Of a stretch of DNA of 64,000 bases, positions 10,779 through 21,463 are shown one piece after another. The notes under the pieces are model-generated. The model made no database searches and was not told where the DNA came from. It saw only the letters and a program-made list of their open reading frames with translations. Source of the stretch: Pratylenchus scribneri (lineage: Eukaryota > Nematoda > Chromadorea > Rhabditida > Pratylenchidae); assembly GCA_030063045.1 (NCBI GenBank), contig JAQSEB010000147.1:558001-622000 (forward strand). The letters are read 5' to 3'. The translations under genes and the position numbers were made by a program. How positions within the stretch are numbered: position 1 is the first letter of the stretch; each line of letters starts with the position of its first letter.

Positions 10779-12454
10779 TCATTGTTCTGAGGCATCCAAT
10801 AATGCAAGGATAATTTGATGGCTTTCCTCCAATGTAGATCCTTTCACTAATTTAGCCTTAAATAATTAATTTTCTCTTTATTTCTTAGTCCATTTTTACC
10901 TGCAATTCCTTCAATCCGAACTTTTTGGCCAACAAAATTCTATCCAAAATGTCCATTTCCCGGCACAGTTCCAAAAGACGTTCACATTTCTTCTTCAACA
11001 AATCCACTTGAAAATATTGAGCCAACACCAATAAATCCGCAACATTTTGGCCTTCAATTAAACTCATTTATATTTTTATCACAATTAATTTAAATAACTC
11101 ACTATTCGGGAAAACTTCGATTTGACCAGGCAGACCAGGATAACATAAGGCAAGCAGGCCATCCTTGAACAAATTATATAATTTTATTTTTATCATTCCC
11201 CTAAATTACCTCGAATGCTTTTGGATTTGCTAATCCTTCCACATTCTTCAATTCGATCTCATCTTGCTTCGATTCTTTGTAATCCCCGTTGAACATTCGG
11301 TCAAAAACTGGTGAAAACATGCTCAGCAACTGAAAAATATTTAATTTATTTCAAATTTAGGATACTTAAACAGCTTATAAAGCCGATAAATATTATACAT
11401 ATTTTTGATAGGGAAATATTTAATTTTGCGAAAAGTTTATAACGATTTGTCCTAGACCCCCAAATCTTATACCCAATCGATAGATCTCGTCAAGACGCAT
11501 CGAATGGTATATAATTTGTCATTGTTTATTTGGTTTTGAACCAAAAGCCAAAACCCATATGATGGTTTAAGTGGTTTAAAACCCTTAATTTTTGATCAAA
11601 ATATATACCAATTACCAATCGACGCGTCTTGACGAGATCTATCGATTGGTATAAAGTTTGGGGGGTCAAGGACAAATAGTTATAAAATTTTTGCAAAATT
11701 AAATACCTTCCTTTTTGATATTCAAATAAAATTTTATTTTATTTGAATAATAACACCCATTTCCCATTAGAATAATATTAATTGATGGAGGGGGAGGAGT
11801 ATTTTAAAATTGACCAATTTCTAACCTGTTTATTGGCGTGATAAACGTGTTCACCAAAGCGCAATTTCACATCACTGGAAAAATTGCCAACAGAATTCGG
11901 AGCTGTGAAGGGTGGACTGGAAAAAATCCAAATTTATAAATCAAACAGCCCAATTTTACTTACAATTCGGAACGATCCTTCAGAATTCGAATGATCAGCA
12001 AAATACTTAATTATTACTATGAAACATTGCAAGTAATAATTTGACTTACCTTTGGCTATAAGTCGTAAGTGAGTACCACAATCTGGCGCCATTCCCTTTC
12101 AATAATGTCCGTTCTCCTTGATTTATGCGGCAATATTGGTTGTTTTGCAAATAATACCCAATTACTTCAATGTGCATCTCTTTCACAATTCCATCAATCA
12201 TTTCCTGACATTCCAGAAAAACACTTAGATTACTTTTGAATGTACAATGCCTGAAATGTATTCTTTTATATTTTATCAAATTCTTATCAGACCATTCATA
12301 ATTGCCAATTCGTGTGGAAAATTTGGTGTTCGCTTCTTTTTTATCTGAATTTTAAAATAATTATTCACAAAGTTTACAAAAACAAACCGCAATGAATTTT
12401 CCACTGCTCTTCCGCAACAACCACAAATTCATCGTAGGACAATGATAATGCCAT
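10779..12454 (-). CDS. BATH-type protein: MATH-like domain plus BTB
   Basis: Eight exons on the minus strand: 12454-12388, 12344-12050, 12005-11964, 11916-11826, 11329-11210, 11163-11099, 11062-10900 and 10856-10779. Every junction is in phase; the product is 306 residues. Residues 1 to about 140 form a divergent MATH-like region ('YDEFVVVAEEQWKIHC', later 'ILLIIRILKDRSEF'). The BTB domain follows: 'SSDVKLRFGEHVYHANKQLL', 'SMFSPVFDRMFNGDYKES', then 'VADLLVLAQYFQVDLLKKKC' and a short helical tail ending 'IILALLDASEQ'. In nematodes such proteins serve as CUL3 adaptors (MEL-26 is the model); by family only. The exon 6 donor is GTTATT at 11098 rather than the nearby GTGAGT, because only that choice keeps the frame. 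Intron 4 holds an inverted repeat. BTB parts of this gene and the gene at 1-1344 are only distantly alike. Confidence 0.9.
11455..11715. repeat. Short foldback with shared GACGCGTC motif (copy 1)
   Basis: In intron 4 of the BATH-type gene. The left arm near 11475-11515 reads '...CAATCGATAGATCTCGTCAA...' and its inverted partner near 11615-11650 reads '...CGACGCGTCTTGACGAGATC...'. Outer arms (AAAGTTTATAACGATTTGTC versus GACAAATAGTTATAAAATTT) also pair. No coding capacity. Confidence 0.75.
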
Positions 12455-13039
12455 TTTTGAGCAATAAAATAAAAATACTTATGAAAAATTCTCTTCTGTA
12501 ATAGAGGAAAATGAAATATTATAAAAAAAGTGATAGGAATAGGAAATTCGCTTAATTCAAAGTAGGTTTTAATTTATGAAATATGGACTTATTTCAGTAC
12601 TGTTGGAGTTTAAGGGCTATAAGGGAATTGGTTGTCTTTAACTAATCAAACAGGTTATGACTGGAAGCTGGAATTCTAATTTTATTCTCTAAATTTTAAT
12701 AGGCGGCTAAATTTTATTTTTTTATATAATGTCATGTCAGTTAAGAAAATTAAAAAAGATTTTTTACTTTGTAGTTATTTTAAAAATATCGAACTTTATC
12801 AAAATATCTATGCCTAATTCATTCATCCAAATGAAACGACTATCCAAAAATGGAACTATAATTTTGAATTTCTTTTAATTAATAAAAATTAAAATATTTA
12901 TATCTAAATTTTTGAGGTATATTGTGTTGCGATTGCGAATTTATGCTCCATTTTACTTCCTTGCCTAAATACATTTATTATTTTCATTTTTTTTTATTTT
13001 CTACAATTTTCAGAGATTTAAATTTTTCTCGGTGCAATT
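12455..13039. other. Divergent intergenic region / shared promoter space
   Basis: Lies between the minus-strand BATH-type gene (ATG at 12454) and the plus-strand gene (ATG at 13040), so it must hold both 5' regions. The strong pyrimidine-rich acceptor ending at 13013 (CTACAATTTTCAG) 26 bp before the plus ATG fits a trans-splice (SL) acceptor. No TATA box or other site can be singled out in this AT-rich DNA. Confidence 0.5.
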
Positions 13040-14866
13040 ATGAATTTGTTGTATATCAAATCAATATCAATTTTGGCTCGACTCCCTCCTCGCCCTCCCA
13101 TCAATATTATTCGGCCAATCAATAATGGACCATTGCCAAAAATTGATAGACATTGGATGGCGGCCATGCCCTTCGCAATCAAAAGTGTGAAGAATATATT
13201 TGCAGGTTTCTTATTTAATTTACAAATAAAATATGGCCGTAAAAATAGAAAGAAAGAAAAAGACAAACCAAATAAAAAATAGAAATATTGAAAATGGAGA
13301 AAAGATTATAAACAGTTATTTGGATAACGGTTTAGGTTTAGTGTTTTATATTAGGACTCAAACCATACAACCAATCGACAGATCTCATCAAAACTCAATT
13401 TATAATGATTAGCTTAGGTATTAACCAGTTTGTACCTAATTTGTTTTGAACAAATAATCTAGTAATGGTTTAAACCATTTAATACTACCCTTAATTTTTG
13501 AGCAAATCATGGAAAATTAATACCAACTAGCACGTTAATACCAATCGACACGTCGGTAGGCTTACATTTATATGTTTGGGTCCGCTTTTTGGGTCAATTG
13601 AGAAAAGTGAAGATCCCCACTTTGGGTCATTATGGATTAGGTTTAGGGATATAGGGTAATCAGGAATATGTATCATTCAAGATAGCCCCTATTGACCATA
13701 ACCATAATCCTGATTGGGGACCTTTCACTTTTTCCCTTCTCATAAAAAGCGAACCCAAACCAAAAACCATATAAGTACCGACGCGTCTTGACGAGATCTT
13801 TCGGTTGGTTTGGGGGTGTCTAGGACAAACCATTGAACCGGTTATAAACTTTTCGCCAAATTAAATTAGAGAAAAGATTTTCTTGTCGAGAAAACACGTC
13901 AAAATCAGGTTTTTGTGTCGTTAATTTTTTGTGCTTGATCAATGATCATAAATCCTAGAAACCTTAATAACATTCGGTAGAACTCATCGAGACGTATCGA
14001 TTGACCTATAGATTGTCGAGGTTTAAACCAAAAAAAAATTATAAACCATAAAATTTGGTTTAAACAGTTTAATTAGCATTTAATTTTGGTCAAACCGTAA
14101 CATTCAATAACTCAAACGACGCATCTCGATGAGCTTTATTTTTATGGTATAATGTTCATATGATCTAGGATCAAGCACAAAAAAATCCAACAAAAAATGA
14201 TTTGTCGACAAAAAACGCACCAATTAAATATGGAAAAAAATTGGAGGTAATAAATCAGAAACCGGTTTTAGATCCTACAAACTTTATACCATTTTGTAGA
14301 TTTCATCGAGACGCGTCGATTGGTATATAATTTGTCATGGTTTGGTCAAAATTAAATTAGTTTTGAACCAAAAACCATGAGATGTTTTAACGTTTAAGCG
14401 GTTTAATGCCTTTTAATTTTGAACAAACCATGATAAATTATATAACAATCGATGCAGCTCGATGAGATCTACAAATTTGGTATAAGGTTTATAGGATCTA
14501 ACCGGTTCCTGATTAATTAGAAGTCAAAAACTATTTTGGTGGTAAAAAAGGCAATTTTGTGTTAAAAAAAACCGCAACCAATAAAATATTATCTAATTTT
14601 TTGTATTTGTATTTTCAGCTTCACGCGACTTTGTCTATCAAAAATTACAAGACGATGAATTCCGGCTTGTGTTATTGGTAATTGGCTCATGTTTGCTGGG
14701 AATTGGCTTGGGCATATTACGTCAGTTTTTGTTTGATGCTCCCATAATTGATTTGAACCCGCAAGCATTGAGGATTGGCTTTAAATTAAACATGCTTTAC
14801 ATGTTCTTGATGATCGAATATTATCCACATTTGATAATTGGACATCGTCCTCATTTATTGTTGTGA
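13040..14866 (+). CDS. Small two-segment membrane protein, unknown
   Basis: Two exons, 13040-13205 and 14619-14866, joined in phase 1 to give 137 residues. The N-terminus is basic and has no acidic residue for about 40 positions ('MNLLYIKSISILARLPPRPP'), consistent with a mitochondrial import signal, though not proof. Then 'RDFVYQKLQDDEF' leads into a glycine-rich membrane helix ('LVLLVIGSCLLGIGLGILRQ') and a second hydrophobic stretch near the C-terminus ('LNMLYMFLMIEYYPHLII'). I do not recognise the family; a small organelle membrane or assembly protein is one guess. The start is favoured by the acceptor-like TTTTCAG at 13007-13013, 26 bp upstream, which looks like an SL trans-splice site. 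The 1.4-kb intron is packed with three foldback repeats. Confidence 0.7.
13330..13870. repeat. Foldback with shared motif (copy 2)
   Basis: In the intron of the 13.0-14.9 kb gene. Arms near 13370-13420 and 13775-13860 pair imperfectly; the right arm carries 'CGACGCGTCTTGACGAGATC'. The interior includes a second, nested inverted pair ('GGGTCAATTGAGAAAAGTGA' at about 13592 against CTTTCACTTTTTCCCTTCTC at 13722) with a weak 'TTAGGTTTAGGGATATAGGG' core. Confidence 0.65.
13871..14235. repeat. Foldback with shared motif (copy 3)
   Basis: Left arm 'GATTTTCTTGTCGAGAAAAC' and TTTTTTGTGCTTGATC near 13875-13940; right arm GGATCAAGCACAAAAAAATC and 'GATTTGTCGACAAAAAACGC' at 14168-14220. The inner arms carry the shared motif ('CATCGAGACGTATCGATTGA' at about 13987 and 'CGACGCATCTCGATGAGCTT' at about 14111). 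Confidence 0.75.
14240..14560. repeat. Foldback with shared motif (copy 4)
   Basis: Left arm 'AAATCAGAAACCGGTTTTAG' near 14258, right arm 'CTAACCGGTTCCTGATTAAT' near 14500. The inner motif pair is 'TTCATCGAGACGCGTCGATT' near 14304 and 'CGATGCAGCTCGATGAGATC' near 14449. Same design as copies 2 and 3 but with different outer arms. Confidence 0.75.
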
Positions 14867-14975
14867 ATTTTATTTTTTATTGCCAAATTTAATTTATAAA
14901 TGTATAAATAAATAATAAAAAATTTTGATTACATTACACCAAAAATAATTGTGTAACGGACAATTCCATTATTAT

Positions 14976-15604
14976 TAGGGTTGCCCCGGAACCAGGATTT
15001 TGACCGGAACCGGAACTGATTTTTCCGACCGGAACCGGACTGAGTTCCGGAAACCGGAACTCAAAAAAGCCGGAACCGGAACTCTTGAAATCAAATTTTT
15101 GGGGTTGAATTTTTCAGAAAATTTTTTTTACGAAATTTTTGTCTACAGTATTCCGATGTAATTTTTTGATAAACATCTAGTATATAAATGAATTAAAAAT
15201 TATGCCGCAAGCGAAAATTTTCCCGAAAATGGTCTCTTAATTTAAAATTTTACTTAAAAATAGCCCCGCAGGGAAAAATTTAAGCCAAAAATGGCCGCGC
15301 AGCGAAGAAATTTAACCAAAAATGGCCGCGCAGCGAAGAATTTAAGCCAAAAATGGCCGCGCAGCGAAGAATTGGACATTTTCAAATGTTTTCAAACTAC
15401 GATTTATGCAACAAAATCCAATTTACTTAGGTGCAAATTTTTCGGTTGCCCCGGAACCAGGCTTTCGACCGGAACCGGAACCGGAACTGGATGACCGGAA
15501 CTAAAACCGGAACCGGAACTCAATTTTCAATCCGGAACCGGAACCCCAAAAAGGCCGGAACTTCCGGCCACCGGAACCGGAACCGGAACTTCGGGGCAAC
15601 CCTA
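14976..15604. mobile_element. Non-autonomous hAT-like element 1, 629 bp
   Basis: Terminal inverted repeats TAGGGTTGCCCCGGAA at the left and TTCGGGGCAACCCTA at the right. It is flanked on both sides by ATTATTAT (14968-14975 and 15605-15612), an 8-bp target duplication as expected for hAT transposons (here low in complexity). The interior is made of CCGGAACCGGAA simple repeats at both ends around about 300 bp with a threefold 'AAAATGGCCGCGCAGCGAAG' repeat. No transposase is visible, so it would depend on an element elsewhere. Confidence 0.85.
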
Positions 15605-15612
15605 ATTATTAT

Positions 15613-16013
15613 ATTTCATTTTTTGGCCATAAATTGGTCGAATTTTATATTTCATAATGTTCATATACCAATCGATAGCCCATATAAAAGCCACTAATAT
15701 TAGCATTTTGGCCCATTGGCCACTGAGTTATAAGCCAAAAATCAAATTAGCACAAAAATTCAGAACTCAACAACCTTTATGGCCAAGCCCTAAACCTACC
15801 TTCGTTAGCCCTAGACCTAGACCTAAAAAATTTTTTAGGTAACTCTTTTTTTGCATCTAATTAGATGAAAAAGAATGAAATTAGGGCAACAAATTAGCTT
15901 TTTTAGTAATTTACTTTTTGGTTTCCAAACTTAAAATTATAGGCTCCGGTTTAGAGTAAATCTCTTGGTTCTGTTTTTGCTCGCTTTTTTAAAGAATGAA
16001 TAATATTTTATAG
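15613..16013. other. Spacer between two hAT-like elements
   Basis: AT-rich. A short degenerate 'CCCTAGACCTAGACCTAAAA' stretch near 15810. The ORFs here overlap no recognisable motif; no gene supported. Confidence 0.5.
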
Positions 16014-16021
16014 AAAGCAAT

Positions 16022-17186
16022 CAGGGGTGGGGCCGGAATTCCGAATTCCGATTCCGAATGCCGGAATTCCGGTGTTTGAGTTCCGTTCCAATTCCGATTC
16101 CGAAAAGTGGTCGAATTCCGAAAAATTCCGAAAAAAGCAAAGGGGGGACCCTTTGCTAATTTTATACAAAAAAGTTGATTATTTTTCGAAACGAATTCCT
16201 TTTTTTATTAAAAATTCCTTCTTTTCCTTATAATATTTTGTTCTTCTAATTATTTTTTCAATTAAATCAGCGAATAGATATATTTTATAATTGTTTTAGG
16301 AATAAAAATCAATGAAATTGGAATTTTTATTGACCAAACAATAAAAGCAACATGGAAAGAGCAGCGCTCTAAATAATCATTTATCAATGCTTAATAAAAG
16401 AAACCACTAAATTTATTTTTCATTTATTAAAAAATCGAACAAAACCTTATGAATCATGACTTGATAAAAAAAAAAACCAAAAAAGATTTTTAACGAGGAA
16501 ATTCAATTTGACTGGGTTTTCATTGAAAATGTTTTTTGGGCCAGCGCAAAAGTGGTCCTGCTTAAAAATAAATTTTTAAAATCGAAAAAACCCATTTCTA
16601 AAGCTAAATTTAAGCGCAAAACATGATTCCTAGCTACGTCAAATGAGCTATAATATGGCCACCAAAATATTTCTACCAAAAAGAACCCTAGGTCCCCTGT
16701 CCCCTCTTTGCTTATATTTGGTAAGAGTTGGCATATTTTACCAAGATGGTAAGATATTAAAAATCGAACTCGGAATTTGTGTTATGTACCAAAATTAGCC
16801 ATATAAATGGGTTTCCCCAACTTTTAAATATTTTTCGTCGGGACAACAATTCTTTGCATTTGCCTTCGTTGAGTCAAAATCAGAAGCAGGATAATTTTGA
16901 AAATTTCCTTTTCATTCAATAAAAAAACTAAACTCTTTCATTTTATTTTTTGAAATATCATTGAAAATAAATTTTATGAAAAAAAATTTATTTTTTTTGG
17001 ATTTTTTTATTTTTTTCCACTTTTTGATGGATTTAAAATTTTTTTTGAAAAATTCCGAATTCCGGTTCCGAAAGCCGGAATTCCGGTGTTTGAGTTCCGT
17101 TCCGATTCCGATTCCGAAAAAAATTCAAATTCCGATTCCGAGGCCAATTCCGATTCCGATTTTTTTGAGTTCCGGCCCCAGCCCTG
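16022..17186. mobile_element. Non-autonomous hAT-like element 2, 1165 bp
   Basis: Ends CAGGGGTGGGGCCGGAATTC (left) and GTTCCGGCCCCAGCCCTG (right), inverted copies of each other. The element is flanked by a perfect, non-repetitive 8-bp target duplication AAAGCAAT (16014-16021 and 17187-17194). The subterminal DNA is built of GAATTCCGATTCCG-type repeats. The about 900-bp interior is AT-rich and without a long frame; it includes a small palindrome 'AGCAAAGGGGGGACCCTTTG' near 16136. The 8-bp duplication and CAGGG-type ends fit the hAT superfamily. Confidence 0.9.
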
Positions 17187-17194
17187 AAAGCAAT

Positions 17195-17684
17195 CTAGTG
17201 GTTGCATACAAATTTTAAATTTTAGTGAAATGGAATTCAATACACACATGATGTTTGTGATCTAATTGCTAAATGTGCATTAAAATGTAAAAAAATATTT
17301 AAAAATTCAAGTGAAATTGCATGATAAACTTTAAATTCAGATCCATTCAATCATTAACGGATGTTTTGTTTTCGTTTTTTCTTAAAATTAAATGAGAGCA
17401 TAAACACATAACACTTACAATGCGTGATAAAATTTACTATTAGTCACGAAATAAGGGAAAATGTAATTTTTAAGAAAATTTTCCACAAATGCATTCACAC
17501 GGAAATGAAATTTTTACCGAAATGGAATTATTAATTAAAAATAAGTAAATGAACATGCAGCATGCACAACATTTATTCTTTCTGACAGGGCGTGATGTGT
17601 ATATATACAAAATACAATATAATTTCATTTATAATGAAGAAAATTCAAATATTTTAGTTTTCACAATTTATTATTATTTTATAA
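17195..17684. other. Spacer between hAT-like elements 2 and 3
   Basis: AT-rich, no gene, RNA or repeat that I can support. Confidence 0.5.
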
Positions 17685-17692
17685 GTTATGAT

Positions 17693-17857
17693 CAGGGCTG
17701 GGGCCGGAATTCCGAATTCCGATTCCGAATGCCGGAATTCCGGTGTTTGAGTTCCGATTTTATGAAAAAAGCAAAGGTAGCTACCTTTACTATGCGATTC
17801 CGATTCCGATTCCGATTGCCGGAATTCCGGCTTTTTTGAGTTCCGGCCCCAGCCCTG
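17693..17857. mobile_element. Non-autonomous hAT-like element 3, 165 bp MITE
   Basis: Same ends as element 2: CAGGGCTGGGGCCGGAATTC and TTCCGGCCCCAGCCCTG, fully inverted. It is flanked by a perfect 8-bp target duplication GTTATGAT (17685-17692 and 17858-17865). The centre is only ATTCCG repeats and the palindrome 'AAAGGTAGCTACCTTT'. It looks like an internally deleted sibling of element 2. Confidence 0.93.
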
Positions 17858-18096
17858 GTTATGATTATGACTAGATTTTATATTTATTTAAATTATAAAA
17901 TAAAAAAGTATCCTATATTATTCGGTTAATGATGAGTATTTATTTATTAATAAATGATAACTATAAAATTAAGGAGAAAATTAGTTTATACACGAAAACT
18001 TCATTCAAATAATAGGCAATAATATGTGGAATCATTCATATTAAACAATTTAGTATTTTTAGGTAATATTTAAAAAAACTCTTCGTCCGTATCCTG

Positions 18097-19800
18097 ATGA
18101 TGGAATCTGCACCAATTCCCATTATCACATTTTCGCCAAATCCAAATAATTTTTATACTTCTACTAACGATACAACAATATTGTTGATCAACAATGCACA
18201 AATTGGACTTATGCTCTGCTGCCAAATAACTTCTCTTCTTCTGATAGGGAATTTGCTATTGTTTGTGCCAATATTTCGGCGACTCTCTGTAAAAATTCCG
18301 GCTATGATGAAATTATATCTCAGCCTCCATGCTTTCCTGTTATTTTTGCAGTTGGCAAATTTTTTGCAAAAAGTGAGTTGTTTTTAGGGGATCAAAAATT
18401 TTTATTTGCAAATATTAAAAATAATGTATTTTGAGATAATTCGGATCTCACATGTTAATTGTTTTTTTTGCGATCAAATCTTTTTCTCTAAAAATGGAGG
18501 TAAATAATTCTTGCGGAAAACAGCGTAAATAACTTAGTAATTGATTAATGCAAAATTTGCATCTTATTGCCAATATGGGCATTAAAAGCTTATAGATATT
18601 CATATTAATTTATAATTAAATCCTATAAATTTTACTCATCTAGGCTTTCTCGCTGTTTGATTTGCGCACCAATTTCAATCCTGCCATTTGGACCTACTAC
18701 ATCTCGAGTCCTTATAAATACATGCAGCCGTATTTGTCATTGATGTTGACTGTGGAGCGCATTTTGATCATCCGTTTCCCAATTTCTTTTATGCACTACA
18801 AAAAACATTACATTTGGGGAGCGGCACTTTTGACTCCTTTGGTTTATTTTTTGGCAATCGTTTGGGATATTCTTGAGATTCCATTGGATCCGACCGTAGG
18901 TAATCAATCATGTTTTAATTATTATATCTATAATTAATTTGGCACTATATCTGAGAGGGCGGGCGTTTGCCTTTTTATTCTTTTATTTTAAAGAAAAACC
19001 ATGGGGGGAGGCAATAAGCAATATTTCTTTAAAAAAAGGTAAAAATGGCCCTCTTGCCGAACAGATAGACTAATTTTTTGTCAGATAAAAAATTTAACAA
19101 TTTTTATTTTATTTCACATTTTCCCATATAACACAGCTCTCATTGCACCACCTTTAATTAATACATCGCCAACATTTCATTATATTCCACAGAGCACTTT
19201 GAAATTGATCCTTGGCGGATTGGATATTTTTGCAAGTGTCTTTTTCTTTATGTGCTTAAACAAGCAGATGAACAAACAAATTGTATAAAAATAAATAATA
19301 ATAAAAATTAAGGAACGGATAAATAAAATAAGATTAATAAAAAATATTAATATTTTATTTTTTCATATAAATTACCGAAAATAATAATTATAATAAATTT
19401 CTCGAAAAATTTTTTTTCAGAAAAATCGAGTCATCAAATTTACTGTTATTTGCGAAATTCTTATGGAAATATTGCCGGCATTTATTCTCCAAATTCGAAA
19501 TTTAGCGAATGTAAAAATTAAATTTTAAAAAATGCATTAAAATCAATAATTGGGAGAATTTAGATGGAATATATAAATCATTTTAAGTTAACACCTGCTA
19601 CGTGGAATAATTTTGCTAACCCCATTTCAACTGTAATGGCCACAATGAATTTAACGCTTTGTGTGTTCTATTACAATTGGATTTACTTGATAATCGGGCC
19701 ACGCCGAACCGGTGATGTTTCAGCATCGGGCGGCCAAGTGAAAATTATTACAGTAAAAAGTGCAAATAATACCGTCAATAGAACAAAAAATTTAACATGA
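18097..19800 (+). CDS. 7TM chemoreceptor, class not assigned
   Basis: Five exons: 18097-18372, 18644-18899, 19137-19282, 19421-19510 and 19564-19800; phases 0, 1, 0, 0; 334 residues. Seven hydrophobic segments can be placed: TM1 'LLLIGNLLLFVPIF', TM2 'MKLYLSLHAFLLFLQL', TM3 ending in 'LSLMLTVERILIIRFP' (an E-R-x-L/I equivalent of the DRY box), TM4 in exon 2, TM5 'LILGGLDIFASVFFFM', TM6 in exon 4 and TM7 with 'NPISTVMATMNL'. The N-terminus is extracellular with NDT as a possible glycosylation site. The short cytoplasmic tail is Ser/Thr/Asn-rich. This is a nematode serpentine receptor but differs from the srh/str-like and srsx-like genes in this window. I cannot fix its class. The ATG at 18100 is an equally good start. 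Confidence 0.8.
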
Positions 19801-20752
19801 AATAATTTTTTTTATATATCTTTATGCATAATTATCAAGCATATGTTTTGTCATCCCATTTATGATAAAATGCATATTTTGTAGAGAATATCCTGCTTCA
19901 GCAGGTATACACCAATTCTCTTTGAGAAAATAATCATTTTTGTTGATAATCGAAAATTTATTCGAATATAGAAATAATTTAATTCCGAAAAATCTTGTTA
20001 AAAATATTTTAAATTTTAGGAAAAAAATTCTGACATGAACTTTCACTTTATTCGACTTCCATCTGGGTTCTGATTAGCTTATCGAACATATATATTTCCC
20101 TATTTTTTTTTCATATTTTAAAAACTAAATATAAATTATAAAACTTGGTGCTCTTTTTAGAATGATTTTTTTTTAAAATGATATCTATTTTCTTTATATT
20201 TGAATATTTTTTTGGCAATATTAAATGAATTCAATGAAACATACAATAAAAATTTTAAATATGAAGTGACTAATTTCCGCATACAAGAAACTTCATTTAA
20301 ATCCTTTTTCGTTGCCTTTAATTTAATGCATGCATGGGCATTTTGAATTTCTTAGAATATTTCTTCTCTCTAATTTTTGAAAACAATAAAATAAAGCATC
20401 AATCATCAAAATTTCCACCATCAATTGTCCCATATAAATTATTTTGAAAAGGATTGCATGCCATTCCTATAAAATTTATTTGAAAACAAATTTAACAAAT
20501 TAGTCACGTTATTTTTTGTGAATTTTAACGATAATGTTAAAACATTAATATAATCAGAAAATATTTTAAAAAAATCAGACTTATAATAGAGAAAATAGCA
20601 TATAATTTTATTTTAGTTGCATGGATTTTTCTTAAATTATTTTATAAATATTGTACATCAATCATAAAATTCTTAATTTTCCATAAAATGGAAATTAAAA
20701 TGAATAAATTTATTGAAAATTATTAATTCAATTCATCAGTTTAATTTATTTA
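19801..20752. other. Intergenic, no gene seen
   Basis: Nearly 1 kb of very AT-rich DNA downstream of the 18-kb receptor. A 74-codon minus ORF near 20046-19822 has no recognisable feature and is not called. Confidence 0.5.
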
Positions 20753-21398
20753 TTATTTTATTTGTTCCAATTCTTTCTTCAATTCCCTGAAATATGACTC
20801 TATTTGTTGTTCAGTTTGCTTAATTTCTGGCACCCCTTTTCGTCGTTTTCTCGAATTTATGCTGAAAAGTAACTGAAAAATTTGGGAGGGGAATTTATAG
20901 TATGGAGGCGATAAAAATTTATTACAAGGAAATTGCCCTCATTTGATTATTGCATTTCCACTTTTTTGCCCAAGAATATTAAATTAATATTAATCCACCA
21001 TTTTCCTTGAATTTAATGCACAGTATGATTCGAAAAGCATAGATGTAGCTTAACATTTTTACTGGTTTGTTACAGTTTATGTATATTTCATTAACATCGA
21101 ATTTGTGCCATTAAATCGTCAATAATGAGTGACCCAATTTTCATTATTTTTATTTTCTTTTTCTTCTTCTTCCCTTTATCCAAATCCAAACTACTAAAAG
21201 TAAGCCAAGCCAAGCATCAGTTATTTTGGTATATGGAATATGGATTTGGAGACTAAAGAGAATGCAGTAATGAAGAGAGAAAATAATGAGTTCCCATTCC
21301 CCATCACCAAATGACACTGCCCAGTGGTAAATTGATGGCTTGAGACAAAATCCATAGAGAAATTGATTGAAGAGTAGCCTGAGGCAAATTATATTCAT
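20753..21398 (-). CDS. Possible small two-exon gene, unknown
   Basis: Tentative. The 3' exon, 20872-20753, has a clean TTTTTCAG acceptor and codes a 39-residue charged, helix-prone tail ('RKRRKGVPEIKQTEQQ', then 'SYFRELKKELEQIK') before TAA. An upstream minus ORF beginning with ATG at 21398 can be joined in phase at TTA|GTAG (21195/21194), giving about 107 residues rich in Leu, Trp and Cys. The joint is plausible but the donor is weak and the 5' end lies only 65 bp from the divergent EF-hand gene. The 3' exon alone is the better-supported half. Confidence 0.3.
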
Positions 21399-21463
21399 TC
21401 CATTTACTCAATTTTATTATTTTTCCTTTTAGTAAAAAATAAATTCAATTTTTAAGATATAAA

